Positions 18,355-28,356 of a stretch of DNA of 60,315 nt are shown here, piece after piece; position 1 is the stretch's first letter, and the number at the start of each line of letters is the position of its first letter. The notes under the pieces are model-generated. The model was not told where the DNA came from and ran no database searches. It was given only the letters and a program-made list of their open reading frames with translations. The position numbers were made by a program, and so were the translations under genes. Origin of the DNA: a bacterium (GTDB lineage Bacteria > Verrucomicrobiota > Verrucomicrobiia > Limisphaerales > J093); assembly GCA_021780105.1 (NCBI GenBank), contig JAJXZJ010000002.1:1-60315 (forward strand), written 5' to 3'.

Positions 18355-19914
18355 TCACCTTTGCCGCTTTTCCAAATCCATCACCGCGCTGGTCACACCG
18401 CCGTCCATCAGCAGCCGGCGGTCGCGGGAGCGGGTTTCGCCGACGGCGGAAACACGGATGGCAGCCTCGTCGGTGACCGGGCATTCGTGCTCGCAAATGC
18501 CGCAGCCGATGCACAACGCCGGGTCCACGTAAGGCCGGCGCAGTGTGATCGGCTTGCCGTCGCGCTTGGTGATCGTGACCTCGCGCGAGTAAATGGCTTT
18601 GGGCGACGTGGGGCAGACCTCTTCGCACACGACGCACGGCGTTTCCATGCTCCACGGCAGGCAGCGGCCGTGATCGTAGAAGGCGGTGCCCAGCCGCACC
18701 GGACCTTGCTGGGCGAAGGCGCCGACGCCGGTTTTTTCCTCGATGGTGATCCGCTGGATCGCGCCGGTGGGGCAGGCCTGGCCGCAGAGCGTGCAGTTCA
18801 ACTCGCAGTAGCCGAGTTTCATGTTGAGGATCGGCGTCCAGATGCCTTCCAGACCGGATTCCAGGAAGCTCGGTTGCAGCACGTTCGTCGGGCACACGCG
18901 GATGCACTGGTCGCACTTGATGCAGCGGTCCAGGAACTGCAGCTCCTCCACGGAACCGGGCGGGCGGATGACCTTCTTGCTGTAATTTCGTTCTGACGCG
19001 CCGGACGTGCGTCCGAACGCGTAAAAGCCGACGCCCAGCAGGCTGCCGAGCAACGCCCGCCGCGCGGGCACGACCGGCGCGGTGATCTCGCGTTGCAGTG
19101 CCGGCATGAACTTGAACGAAATCGCGTCCTCCGGGCAGTCCTCGATGCAGTTGAAGCACACGAAGCATTCGCTCTTGCGCAGTTGCTTGTGCGGATCGGA
19201 GGCGCCCTCGCAATTCTTCAGGCACAGGTCACAGTCCACGCACTTGTGCGGGTCGCGGTCAATGCGCCAGAGGGCAAACGTGGAAATCGTGCCGAGAAAG
19301 GCGCCCAACGGGCAGAGCACGCGGCAGAAGAAACGCGGGATGACGACGTTCATGCCCACCAGCAGCACCAGCAGAAACCCGATGAGCCAGGCGCCGACGT
19401 GATAATACTGCCGCACGTAAACGCTCGAAGGCACGAACAGGTTCATCAGCGGCAGAATCGCCGTGGTCATCGAACGGTGGAACAGGCAGATGGGGTCGAG
19501 CAGGCCGATTTGCAGCGAGCCGAAGATCGCCGCCACGATCATGCCGATGAGGATGATGTATTTGACCGAGTAAAGCCGCTCATAGCGGTTGGACTCGATG
19601 CGCTCGCGCTCCTCCGCCCTGCCCTTGCCCAGCAGCCAGCCGGTAAAGTGGTGCAGGATGCCGTAAGGGCAGATCCAATTGCAAAAGATGCGCCCGAGCA
19701 GCAGCGTCGGAATGAGCAGCAGCAGGCTCCAGAGCAGGCCCTTGTAAACCGTGTGCGTCGTGATCGCCGTGGCCGCCGAAACCAGCGGATCCAGCTCCAG
19801 GAACAGCGACACCGGATAACCCTTCAGATACCGCAGGTCGGACACGATCACGAAGAACAGGAACAGGCTGAAGAAGAAGACCTGCGAGATGCGGCGGGCA
19901 GTGCGGGCTTTCAT
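18355..19914 (-). CDS. NapH/NapG-like membrane polyferredoxin
   Basis: The 519-residue protein has an N-terminal membrane half with several spans and the NapH/MauN-type signature [20 protein letters not shown], repeated as [13 protein letters not shown]. Two ferredoxin-type motifs follow ([22 protein letters not shown]). The C-terminal half resembles NapG with [31 protein letters not shown] and [11 protein letters not shown], so it appears to be a NapH-NapG fusion holding up to about six 4Fe-4S clusters. The role would be moving electrons between the quinone pool or cytoplasm and exported redox partners. It is the last gene of a four-gene operon with DUF362 and aldo/keto-reductase genes; no nitrate reductase is nearby. 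Confidence 0.88.
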   Translation of the reverse strand: MKARTARRISQVFFFSLFLFFVIVSDLRYLKGYPVSLFLELDPLVSAATAITTHTVYKGLLWSLLLLIPTLLLGRIFCNWICPYGILHHFTGWLLGKGRAEERERIESNRYERLYSVKYIILIGMIVAAIFGSLQIGLLDPICLFHRSMTTAILPLMNLFVPSSVYVRQYYHVGAWLIGFLLVLLVGMNVVIPRFFCRVLCPLGAFLGTISTFALWRIDRDPHKCVDCDLCLKNCEGASDPHKQLRKSECFVCFNCIEDCPEDAISFKFMPALQREITAPVVPARRALLGSLLGVGFYAFGRTSGASERNYSKKVIRPPGSVEELQFLDRCIKCDQCIRVCPTNVLQPSFLESGLEGIWTPILNMKLGYCELNCTLCGQACPTGAIQRITIEEKTGVGAFAQQGPVRLGTAFYDHGRCLPWSMETPCVVCEEVCPTSPKAIYSREVTITKRDGKPITLRRPYVDPALCIGCGICEHECPVTDEAAIRVSAVGETRSRDRRLLMDGGVTSAVMDLEKRQR

Positions 19915-19977
19915 GGCGGGCTCCGGCTGAGGATTCCTTGCGCAGTCACGTTTCCATCGGCGAACCGGCCGGCGCGA

Positions 19978-21009
<1,032 letters not shown>

Positions 21010-21034
21010 AACCACTCCTCCTACCGGCCGCGGA

Positions 21035-22243
21035 TCACGGGAGTTTCCCCCGCAGGTATTGCTCCACGAACTGGCGGGCGGCGTTCGCATCGTCCGCGTC
21101 GAACGCCCCGCCCAGTTCACCCGCGCGCTGGTAAATCACTCGATACGAGCCGAAGTTTTCGGCCGTAAAAACCTTGGCGCCGGCCACCTCCGGCAACACC
21201 GTGACCTTGCCGCCAAATTTGCCGCTGAAATCCTGGAAAGACTGCCACGCCTTCGCCACCTCGTCGGGCGTCGCCACCATCACGAAAAACGGCACCTTCT
21301 TGCCGGCGAACTGATACGAAGCCTGGAACACGTTCTTGAGAAACGCCTGCCCCTGGGCGTTTTCCTGCACAAAGGCGACGCTCGACGGAATCAGCCCGGT
21401 GACGGGCAGGCGCCGGCGGCCGTCGAGGCCCGTATCGTCGGCCGGCAGGTTTTTCGCCCGGTTCTCCGCCAAAGCCAGCGCCAGTTTCATCGTGTTGGCG
21501 TTTTGGTCCGAGGCGATGATCTGGATGTAGCGCGGCCCCTGACGGAAGAAATAACCCATGTCGCCGGCGTAGCCGTCATGCGCAAAATCAAGCAGCTTGC
21601 CCTTGGGATCGCGCTCCAGCGCAAACATGCCAAAAGCGTTGATCGGCGTGTCGAACAGGTACTCAAACACATCCACGTAACTGCCGTCGCTGCCGACGAC
21701 GCTGAACGTCCGGCAGCGCAGCATCTTGAAATTGAAATCCAGGTAGGCCGGCGCGCGACCGTCAATTTTCTCGAAGAGATTGTTTGGCCCGTAAAACTCG
21801 GTGTCGCTCATCGGCTTCAGGCCGGCGATCGTCACGTCCAGCGGATCGCCCTTGATCGGCGCGGCCGGGGCGGCCGACCCTTCGCCGGATTCCTCGCCGC
21901 CGCCCGCTTCACCGGCCGTTTCCGGAGCCGCAGTCACGGCAGACGCCACCGCTGGCGCCGCAACCTGGGCCGCCGCCGCCTCCGGTCGCGCGTCCACCGC
22001 GCGGACGGTGCCGGCCTTCCCGACCACCGCCGCCGCCGTGGACTTCAACGCGTCGGCGGCCAGGACATAGCGGTCGGGATTGTAATGGTGGCCCTGAATC
22101 CAGATGGCCACGCCGATGATGCCGAGCAAGCTGACGATGACCCAGCTTGCTACGCGCTCCACGAACGGCACATTCGTGCGCAGAAACGATTTCCGGTTTC
22201 GACCGGGCGCCGAACGTGGAGCGGTAGTTGAAGATGTTGCCAT
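21035..22243 (-). CDS. Membrane-anchored DUF6599-like protein
   Basis: The 402-residue product has one N-terminal span (VASWVIVSLLGIIGVAIWIQ). An Ala/Glu-rich linker (about 85-130) leads to an extracytoplasmic domain that opens at DPLDVTIAGLKPMSDTEFYG and ends near ARQFVEQYLRGKLP. The ATG at 22243 starts MATSSTTAPRSAPGRNRKSF; the frame extends upstream to 22504, but that part overlaps the aldo/keto-reductase gene and is not protein-like. I associate the domain with DUF6599 from memory. Position inside the redox operon suggests a scaffold or sensor for its neighbours. Confidence 0.75.
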   Translation of the reverse strand: MATSSTTAPRSAPGRNRKSFLRTNVPFVERVASWVIVSLLGIIGVAIWIQGHHYNPDRYVLAADALKSTAAAVVGKAGTVRAVDARPEAAAAQVAAPAVASAVTAAPETAGEAGGGEESGEGSAAPAAPIKGDPLDVTIAGLKPMSDTEFYGPNNLFEKIDGRAPAYLDFNFKMLRCRTFSVVGSDGSYVDVFEYLFDTPINAFGMFALERDPKGKLLDFAHDGYAGDMGYFFRQGPRYIQIIASDQNANTMKLALALAENRAKNLPADDTGLDGRRRLPVTGLIPSSVAFVQENAQGQAFLKNVFQASYQFAGKKVPFFVMVATPDEVAKAWQSFQDFSGKFGGKVTVLPEVAGAKVFTAENFGSYRVIYQRAGELGGAFDADDANAARQFVEQYLRGKLP

Positions 22244-22260
22244 GCCAAGGCGGAGCAGGT

Positions 22261-23487
22261 TCAGGCAAAGTAGCGCTCCGCGCGCTGCAGGATGTCCGGA
22301 TAATCCACTTTGAACGCACAACGGTCGCGCAGCGCGGACAAGTCCACGCCCGCGGCGTCGCGGGCCGACGCCGGCAACGCCTGGTAAAGCTCGCGCGCGC
22401 CGAGGTCGCCGTCCTGTTCGTAATAGGTGACGAAGCGGGAGATGTCCAGCAGGGCGAGTTCCGACTTCGCGGCGAACTCGTTGCAGGCCGGGCAGCCGGG
22501 ACACATCGTGCGGCGATGCGCCATCACCGTCTGCCGCAGCAATTCGACCTGGGCCACCTTCAGCGGCGTCTTGTATTTGCGGGCCGCGGCGACGCTCGTC
22601 TGCATCATGTCCACGTTGTCAATCATGTTGCACACGGCGCTGATGCGCGGATCGCTCCACACCGCCTGCAACACGGCCTGATGGGTGGTCAGCCCCATTT
22701 GGTCGAATTCCGGCAGGCGTTTGGGAATGTCCCGCGTGTTGCGCATGGTCTTCATGGCCACCAGGGCAATGCCCTTGTCGTGACACGCCTGCAACGCGCT
22801 GTCGAACTCGTCGCCTTTCTTGAAGAACGCCGTGTAGCGGAGCATGATGATATCCACGAATCCGCCCTCCGCGGCAGCCTTGAGATACTCGTTCAGCCGG
22901 GCGTCGTGGCAGGAAAAGCCCACCATTTTGACCTTGCCGGAGCTTTTCAACTTGTCGGCGGTCCGCTTGAACTCGTCGCTTTTGGGCCATTCCAGCGAAC
23001 CCTGGCCGTATTCGCCGGGGCCGATGCCGTGGATGTAAAACGCGTCGAGATACTTCGTGCCGCAGCGCTCCAGCCGGCGGTCAACCATGTCCAGCAACTG
23101 CGCCGGTCCCTTGTGCGGATGGTCCTTGGAAACCAGGAAGATTTCCTTCCGGCGTTCGGGATATTTGTTGAGCCAGCCGGCGAAGAACGTCTCGCTCTTG
23201 CCGCCCACGTAGCAGTCCGCCGTGTCGAAGTAGCGGATGCCCATGGACCAGGCGATGTCAATGTATTGCGGGCTCATGGCGCTCATCATCCCGCCCATGC
23301 ACAGGATGGTGACTTTCGGCCCGTTTTTGCCGAGCTGGCGCCGGGGCAACGGCTCCTCGGCGGCGGCGGGCGTTTCGGTGGCGGCGGTTTCCGCGACCAT
23401 CGCCGGCGCGGCGGCGAGCGCAACCGGCACGGTCAGGGCATTTTGCAGGAACCGACGGCGGGAAGAAGAAGTGGCACTCTTTTGCAT
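22261..23487 (-). CDS. Tat-exported aldo/keto reductase with C-terminal cysteine motif
   Basis: The 408-residue protein begins MQKSATSSSRRRFLQNALTV, a twin-arginine signal. The AKR barrel starts at RRQLGKNGPKVTILCMGGMM. The catalytic tetrad can be followed as D and Y in YFDTADCYVGG, K in EIFLVSKDH and H in AFYIHGIG. Near the C-terminus CPGCPACNEFA resembles the 4Fe-4S motif of ferredoxin-linked AKR proteins of Planctomycetes and Verrucomicrobiota. It is the first gene of the minus-strand operon, 17 bases before the DUF6599-like gene. Export of an AKR implies a bound cofactor rather than cytosolic NADPH. The substrate is unknown. Confidence 0.9.
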   Translation of the reverse strand: MQKSATSSSRRRFLQNALTVPVALAAAPAMVAETAATETPAAAEEPLPRRQLGKNGPKVTILCMGGMMSAMSPQYIDIAWSMGIRYFDTADCYVGGKSETFFAGWLNKYPERRKEIFLVSKDHPHKGPAQLLDMVDRRLERCGTKYLDAFYIHGIGPGEYGQGSLEWPKSDEFKRTADKLKSSGKVKMVGFSCHDARLNEYLKAAAEGGFVDIIMLRYTAFFKKGDEFDSALQACHDKGIALVAMKTMRNTRDIPKRLPEFDQMGLTTHQAVLQAVWSDPRISAVCNMIDNVDMMQTSVAAARKYKTPLKVAQVELLRQTVMAHRRTMCPGCPACNEFAAKSELALLDISRFVTYYEQDGDLGARELYQALPASARDAAGVDLSALRDRCAFKVDYPDILQRAERYFA

Positions 23488-23920
23488 AACAAAAAACAAT
23501 TTTTGACTAACCTACCACCCGTCACCCCGTGCGCAAGGGACAAAAAATCGCTCGGTCTTCCATGTTGACCCCGGCGCCGCGCCGGCGGCCATGCACAGGC
23601 CGATGCTTTCACTCGTCGTATTCTTGGCCTAGTCTCTCCACGCCAACGTGCAAACGCCCGCCGCCGACCCTGACAATTTCCTGCGTTTTTCCCGTGCCGG
23701 GACACGCGGCGGAGATGGCGCGCTGCGTGCCTTGTTCTGACTGCACTACCCCGCCGCGCGCCGCCGACCGGCGCCTGGGAAGTCCAGCGGGACGCCACGA
23801 ATCGCGCCACTTCGAGCGCGCTGAACCGTCAGGCCAACCGGCGAAATGGTCCGCCATGGCGCGTTGTCTGCGATTCCCGCGATCATTATTAACCCATCGC
23901 CTGCCACCGGCCGGGTGATC
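23488..23920. other. Divergent intergenic region between the redox operon and blaI
   Basis: The 433 bases hold no frame with protein-like composition. No tRNA or intrinsic terminator is visible. The AT-rich stretch at 23488-23515 next to the aldo/keto-reductase start should contain its leader, but I find no convincing -35/-10 pair there. The BlaI operators begin at 23921. Confidence 0.45.
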
Positions 23921-23958
23921 TACGAAGATTTTCGTTGACTATTACGAAGAAGTTCGTA
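23921..23958 (+). promoter_or_regulatory. Two BlaI-type operator dyads 22 bp apart
   Basis: The second dyad, TACGAAGAAGTTCGTA (23943-23958), is a perfect inverted repeat with 6-base arms and a 4-base spacer. The first, TACGAAGATTTTCGTT (23921-23936), matches it with one mismatch in the outer arm. Centres are exactly 22 bp apart, two helical turns, so two repressor dimers would sit on the same DNA face. A -35-like TTGACT lies between them at 23935-23940. The dyads lie 19-56 bases before the blaI start, as expected for autoregulation. The TACGA core differs from the staphylococcal TACA-type site. Confidence 0.8.
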
Positions 23959-23976
23959 GATGGCGCGGCGTCGCTT

Positions 23977-24366
23977 ATGAAAACGTCCTTGCCGCCCAAA
24001 CCCACCGATGCCGAACTCGCCATTCTCCGCGTGCTCTGGGAGCGCGGCCCGTCCACCGTTCGCCAGGTGATGGATGCGCTTTGCCGCACCCAGCCCACCG
24101 GCTACACCACCGTCCTGAAACTGATGCAGATCATGACCGAGAAGGGCCTGCTTCGTCGCGAGGAGTCCGGCCGGGTGCATATCTATGAGGCGGCGCGTTC
24201 CCAGGAAATGACGCAACAGCAACTCGTGAACCACCTGCTCGACCGCGCGTTCGGCGGCTCCACCGAGAAACTCGTCCTCCGGGCGCTCGCGGCAAAACAG
24301 GCCACCCCCGCCGACCTGGCCGAAATCCGGCGTCTGCTGGCGCGCATGGAAAAGGAGTCCCAATGA
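23977..24366 (+). CDS. BlaI/MecI/CopY-family transcriptional repressor
   Basis: The 129-residue winged-helix protein begins MKTSLPPKPTDAELAILRVL. The DNA-binding part includes GPSTVRQVMDALCRTQPTGY, then TTVLKLMQIMTEKGLLRREE. A C-terminal dimerisation and cleavage region follows (LVNHLLDRAFGGSTEKLVLR). The ATG at 23977 gives the family's usual start; an upstream in-frame start at 23935 would lie inside the operators. It overlaps the M56 protease gene by four bases (ATGA), the classic BlaI-BlaR1 arrangement in which the protease inactivates the repressor. No beta-lactamase gene is nearby, so the regulon is probably something else. Confidence 0.93.
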   Translation: MKTSLPPKPTDAELAILRVLWERGPSTVRQVMDALCRTQPTGYTTVLKLMQIMTEKGLLRREESGRVHIYEAARSQEMTQQQLVNHLLDRAFGGSTEKLVLRALAAKQATPADLAEIRRLLARMEKESQ

Positions 24367-26621
24367 ACACGCTGGTCGACCTGCTCCAGCAACCCCTGGT
24401 CCACCGGCTCGGCTGGACGTTGCTGCACTTCCTCTGGCAAGGCGCGATGCTCGCGGCCGCCTACGCTGCGGTGCGCGGTCTGGTCCACCGGCGCTCCGCC
24501 AACACGCGCTACCTGGCCGGCTGTCTGACACTGTTGCTGATGGCGGCGGCGCCGGTGCTGACCTTCCGCGCGCTGGACGCCAAACCTGCCGTTCACCACG
24601 CCGCGCCGGTTGTGACCGCGCCGGCACCGACCTTGCCGGCGATGGCGCCGCCGGCTGACGCGGGCCCAAGCTTCGACGGTTGGGCGAAGTTGGCCGGCTG
24701 GCTCAACAAAGTGACCGAAGCCACGCTGCCGTGGTTCGTGGGCGTGTGGGCGGTGGGCGTCTTTGCGCTGTCGTTGCGCCTTGGCGTCGGCTGGTTTCAA
24801 GTGCAGCGGCTGCGCCGGCGGTCGGTCGAGCCGCTTGACGAATGGCTTGGCGAGCGGCTGGCCGATCTGCAACGCCGGTTGCGCGTGAGCCGGCCGGTGC
24901 GGCTGGTGAAGTCCGCGCTGGTGGAAGTGCCGACGGTGATCGGCTGGCTGCGGCCGGTGATTCTGCTGCCGGCCAGCACGCTCAGCGGGTTGAGTCCGCT
25001 CCAGCTTGAGTTGATTCTCGCGCACGAACTGGCGCATCTGCGCCGCGGCGATTACTGGGTGAACCTGTTCCAGATCCTGCTCGAAACGCTGCTGTTCTAC
25101 CATCCGGCGGTGTGGTGGGTGTCGCGCTGCGTGCGCGAGGACCGCGAGCACTGCTGCGACGATCTGGCGGTGGCGGTGTGCGGCAACCGGCTGGCCTACG
25201 CGCAGGCGCTGACGGCGCTGGAGGAATTGCGCCAGCCTCCGGCAAACGTGGCGTTGGCCGCCAGCGGCGGCTCCTTGATGGCGCGCGTCAAACACATCCT
25301 TGGCCTGCCGACGGAGACCACGCCCAGCGCCGGACGCCGCGTCGCGGGCGGCGCGCTGATTGCCTTGGGATTGCTGGCCATCGCTGCCAGCGTGGTGATG
25401 ATGCTAGCGCCCGACCGGTATTGTTCCGTGGCGCGTATTTCGGTGGGCAACGGCACTCAGGAGACAAACGCGCCGCGAGCAGACTTCGATCCTTATTTCA
25501 TGGCAACGGAAGCGGAACGCATCCAATCCACGCTGGTACTGTATCCAGTCATCAAGAAGTTTGACCTCCAGAAGAAATGGGCCGCGCGATACAATGGGGG
25601 CGAGGAGCTTTCCGAACAGCAAGCCTTTCAACTGTTTTTACGCAACTTGGAGGTCCATCAGGAACGCAACAGCAAGCTGATTGACATTTGCGTGTTCGAC
25701 GAGGATCGGGACGAAGCGACGGATCTGGCCAACGCAATTGTGGGTTCCTACCGGCTCTCTGGCGTAATAGAGCGCCAAGCAATGAGCCAAAGAGGCATTG
25801 ACGCGCTTCAACCCCAACTTTCCAAACAGACGCTGGTTGTCAGCAACCTGCAAGCCAAGGTGGACGATCTGCGAGTGAAGCTTGGTATTATTGACGCTGA
25901 CGAGGTTTCCGTTTCTGCGCAGAGTGCGCTAAAGGAACAACGAATTGCCGCCATGGTGCAGCAGTTCACCCAAGCTCAGCAACTCGAACAAGCAAAGTCG
26001 CAATACGTCCTCTACAAAACAAAACTGACGGAACTCATGTCCTTGGATCACGAGTCAATGCGGCAAGCCGTGTTGACGGTGGTCCCGGAGGAAAGGGTTT
26101 TGCCGCAACGTCTGGATGAACTTTCCGCCGTAGAGCAGAAGCTTGCCCAACTCAAAATAGATTACGGTCCGAACAGCCAAGACGTGAAGCGCGCCGAGGC
26201 GTGGCAGCGGCAAGTTGAAAAGCAAATCGAAGATCGTCTCAAGGGTATTTTAAAAGGATTGGAGGACAATGTCACCGCGTACAAGGCACAGGTCGAAAAC
26301 ATCAAACAAGACATGGCGGAGTTGCGAGTTCAGGCGTCCGAAGAATCAGTGAAGCAACAGTCCTATTACACAGCTAAACACGACCTGGAAACGCAGCAGA
26401 AAATCTGCGATGCCTTGATGCTACGCGCCCGGCAGGAACAGGTGGACGCCTCGGTTCCAGTGCAGAGTCTGGTCGAAGTCGTTGACCGGGCCGAGCCGGG
26501 GCTGCGGGCGGTTTCGCCCAATCGTTATCTGGCCGGCGCGCTGGGGATGAGCGGCTTGTTGTTCGTGTTCGCCGGCATTTCGCTCCGTCGCGCGCCGCAG
26601 CCGGCACCCGCGAAGGCGTGA
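24363..26621 (+). CDS. M56 (BlaR1-type) metallopeptidase fused to a Wzz/GumC-like coiled-coil domain
   Basis: The 752-residue membrane protein starts with BlaR1-like spans (about 17-70 and 120-148). The M56 protease domain has HELAH (221-225) in LELILAHELAHLRRGDYW and a likely third ligand in CVREDREHCCDDLAVAV. After a further span (about 325-345) comes a long lower-GC region (about 356-692) with two predicted coiled coils and the layout of the GNVR/Wzz chain-length regulators, including SLVEVVDRAEPGLRAVSPNR before a last span (about 705-725). In BlaR1 the outer sensor domain is a penicillin-binding fold; here a Wzz-like stalk takes that place. The gene overlaps blaI by four bases and probably responds to an envelope or polysaccharide signal. 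Confidence 0.87.
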   Translation: MNTLVDLLQQPLVHRLGWTLLHFLWQGAMLAAAYAAVRGLVHRRSANTRYLAGCLTLLLMAAAPVLTFRALDAKPAVHHAAPVVTAPAPTLPAMAPPADAGPSFDGWAKLAGWLNKVTEATLPWFVGVWAVGVFALSLRLGVGWFQVQRLRRRSVEPLDEWLGERLADLQRRLRVSRPVRLVKSALVEVPTVIGWLRPVILLPASTLSGLSPLQLELILAHELAHLRRGDYWVNLFQILLETLLFYHPAVWWVSRCVREDREHCCDDLAVAVCGNRLAYAQALTALEELRQPPANVALAASGGSLMARVKHILGLPTETTPSAGRRVAGGALIALGLLAIAASVVMMLAPDRYCSVARISVGNGTQETNAPRADFDPYFMATEAERIQSTLVLYPVIKKFDLQKKWAARYNGGEELSEQQAFQLFLRNLEVHQERNSKLIDICVFDEDRDEATDLANAIVGSYRLSGVIERQAMSQRGIDALQPQLSKQTLVVSNLQAKVDDLRVKLGIIDADEVSVSAQSALKEQRIAAMVQQFTQAQQLEQAKSQYVLYKTKLTELMSLDHESMRQAVLTVVPEERVLPQRLDELSAVEQKLAQLKIDYGPNSQDVKRAEAWQRQVEKQIEDRLKGILKGLEDNVTAYKAQVENIKQDMAELRVQASEESVKQQSYYTAKHDLETQQKICDALMLRARQEQVDASVPVQSLVEVVDRAEPGLRAVSPNRYLAGALGMSGLLFVFAGISLRRAPQPAPAKA

Positions 26622-26688
26622 TTGAGATGAGCATCCCGCGGCGACCATTCCACTTGCCGGCGCGGGCGAACGACCTGATCTTGGCGGC

Positions 26689-27918
26689 ATGAAAGCCGCT
26701 TCCCCTTTCGCTCGCCGCGGCCGGTTGGTGGCGAGTTTTGTAGTTTGCCTCGTTGCTTTCAGCGCGCTGACAGAACCGAGCGCCGCGGAGTTTCCCTGTT
26801 TCCAGCGCCACACGATTGACGCCTTTCCCGCCGGGTATCAGGTGGCCGTGGCGGACATCAACGGTGACGGCCGGCCGGATGTGATCGCGCTCTCCACCGA
26901 CGCCAACCGCGTGGACTGGTTCGAAAATCCCGGCTGGCAGCTTCACCCGGTCGCCCGCACCGAGAAGAACATTGACCTCGCGCCGCGTGATCTGGACGGC
27001 GACGGCAAGGCGGAAATCGTCGTGGCCAGCGGGTTCTATTTCTCGGAATCCACCCGCGGCGGGGCGATTCAATGGCTGGAGCAGCCGGCGGGTGCTTCCA
27101 CGAACCTCTGGACGATTCATCCGATCGCCACCGATCCGGTGGTGCATCGCGTTCGCTGGGGCGACCTCGACGGCGACGGCCGTCCGGAACTGGTTCACGC
27201 GCCGATTTTCGGTCCCGGCTCGCAGGATACGGTGGCGCCGAAGCCTTCGCATCTGTGGGCGTTCCGGCCACCGCGCGACCTGCGGACCGGCGCGTGGACG
27301 GTGTGGAAGATTGACGAGTCGCTGACCGTGCTGCACGGCATCCACGTGTCCGATCTGGACCACGACGGCCGCGACGAAATTCTGACCGCGAGCTTCGAGG
27401 GCATTCACCGTTTCGACTTTGAAGGCAACGGCCCGGACGGTCGCTGGATCAAGACGCAAATCGGCCGTGGTGCCCTGCCGAAATCCTCCGCGCCTGGCGC
27501 GACGCGCGGTTCCAGCGAAGTCGCGCCGGGGAATCTTGCGCCGGGCAAACCGTTCATCGCCGCGATTGAGCCGTGGCACGGCGAACTGGTGGTCGTTTAC
27601 ACGCCCGGCAAACCCGGTGAACTGTGGCACCGGCGCGTGCTCGACGACACGCTCGACCAAGGCCACGCGCTGGTGGTGGCGGACCTCGATGGCGATGGCC
27701 GGGACGAGATCGTGGCCGGCTGGCGCGGCGCGGGCGGCGGCGTGGCGATTTACCGCGCCACGGATGACACCGGCGAACACTGGACGAAGATCCCGCTCGA
27801 CGCCGGCATCACGGTGCAAGGAATGGTGGCGGCGGACTTGAACGGCGACGGCCGGCTGGACTTGGTCGCCATCGCCGGCAGCTCGAATTTGCTGGTCTGG
27901 TATGAACAGCGCCGGTGA
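26689..27918 (+). CDS. Secreted FG-GAP/VCBS repeat protein
   Basis: The 409-residue product has a signal peptide (LVASFVVCLVAFSALTEPSA) and a predicted beta-propeller of calcium-loop repeats: VAVADINGDGRPDVIALSTD, APRDLDGDGKAEIVVASGFY, VRWGDLDGDGRPELVHAPIF, VADLDGDGRDEIVAGW and AADLNGDGRLDLVAIAG. It ends in LLVWYEQRR. Such exported propellers bind proteins or sugars; no catalytic domain is attached. It lies 67 bases after the M56 gene on the same strand and could belong to the same transcript. Confidence 0.9.
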   Translation: MKAASPFARRGRLVASFVVCLVAFSALTEPSAAEFPCFQRHTIDAFPAGYQVAVADINGDGRPDVIALSTDANRVDWFENPGWQLHPVARTEKNIDLAPRDLDGDGKAEIVVASGFYFSESTRGGAIQWLEQPAGASTNLWTIHPIATDPVVHRVRWGDLDGDGRPELVHAPIFGPGSQDTVAPKPSHLWAFRPPRDLRTGAWTVWKIDESLTVLHGIHVSDLDHDGRDEILTASFEGIHRFDFEGNGPDGRWIKTQIGRGALPKSSAPGATRGSSEVAPGNLAPGKPFIAAIEPWHGELVVVYTPGKPGELWHRRVLDDTLDQGHALVVADLDGDGRDEIVAGWRGAGGGVAIYRATDDTGEHWTKIPLDAGITVQGMVAADLNGDGRLDLVAIAGSSNLLVWYEQRR

Positions 27919-28107
27919 CATGAACCGGCCATAACGTGCTTCCGGACGACATACCGCCGACGCCTTGCGCGTCCTGGACTTCGATTTTGCGGCTGGCGAT
28001 CACACCGCCGCGAATTTCCCGTGACGGCGGAGTTCAAGAAAAGCGAACTGGTCTTCGAGACGAAGACGGGGAGGAAGGAGAACACGGCTTTCAAGCTGTC
28101 TCCGAAT

Positions 28108-28356
28108 TCAAGGCGTGGGCAACTCGTCGTCGCCCGGCAACGGCGGCACATCCGGCGCTTTTGACAACACGGCAAGGAACTTTTCCCGGTTCCCACGCTT
28201 GGCCCGCTCGGCGATGACGCTCTCGGTCTGCCATGCGCCCATCGCTTGCGCCAGCGCGAGGGAGAGCAACCGCTCCACTGGCACCTTTTCACGCTCCGCC
28301 ATCGCGACCGCCTGCTTGTAGATCGCGTCAGGCACTTCTGTTCGCATCGTTGTCAT
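28108..28356 (-). CDS. Ribbon-helix-helix-like antitoxin
   Basis: The 82-residue protein starts MTTMRTEVPDAIYKQAVAMA. A short strand followed by two helices (REKVPVERLLSLALAQAMGA) resembles a ribbon-helix-helix DNA-binding domain, and an acidic Pro-rich tail (PPLPGDDELPTP) could wrap the toxin. It overlaps the PIN gene stop by four bases (ATGA) and is translated after it. The family is inferred from context and pattern, as the protein is too short for certain assignment. Confidence 0.7.
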   Translation of the reverse strand: MTTMRTEVPDAIYKQAVAMAEREKVPVERLLSLALAQAMGAWQTESVIAERAKRGNREKFLAVLSKAPDVPPLPGDDELPTP

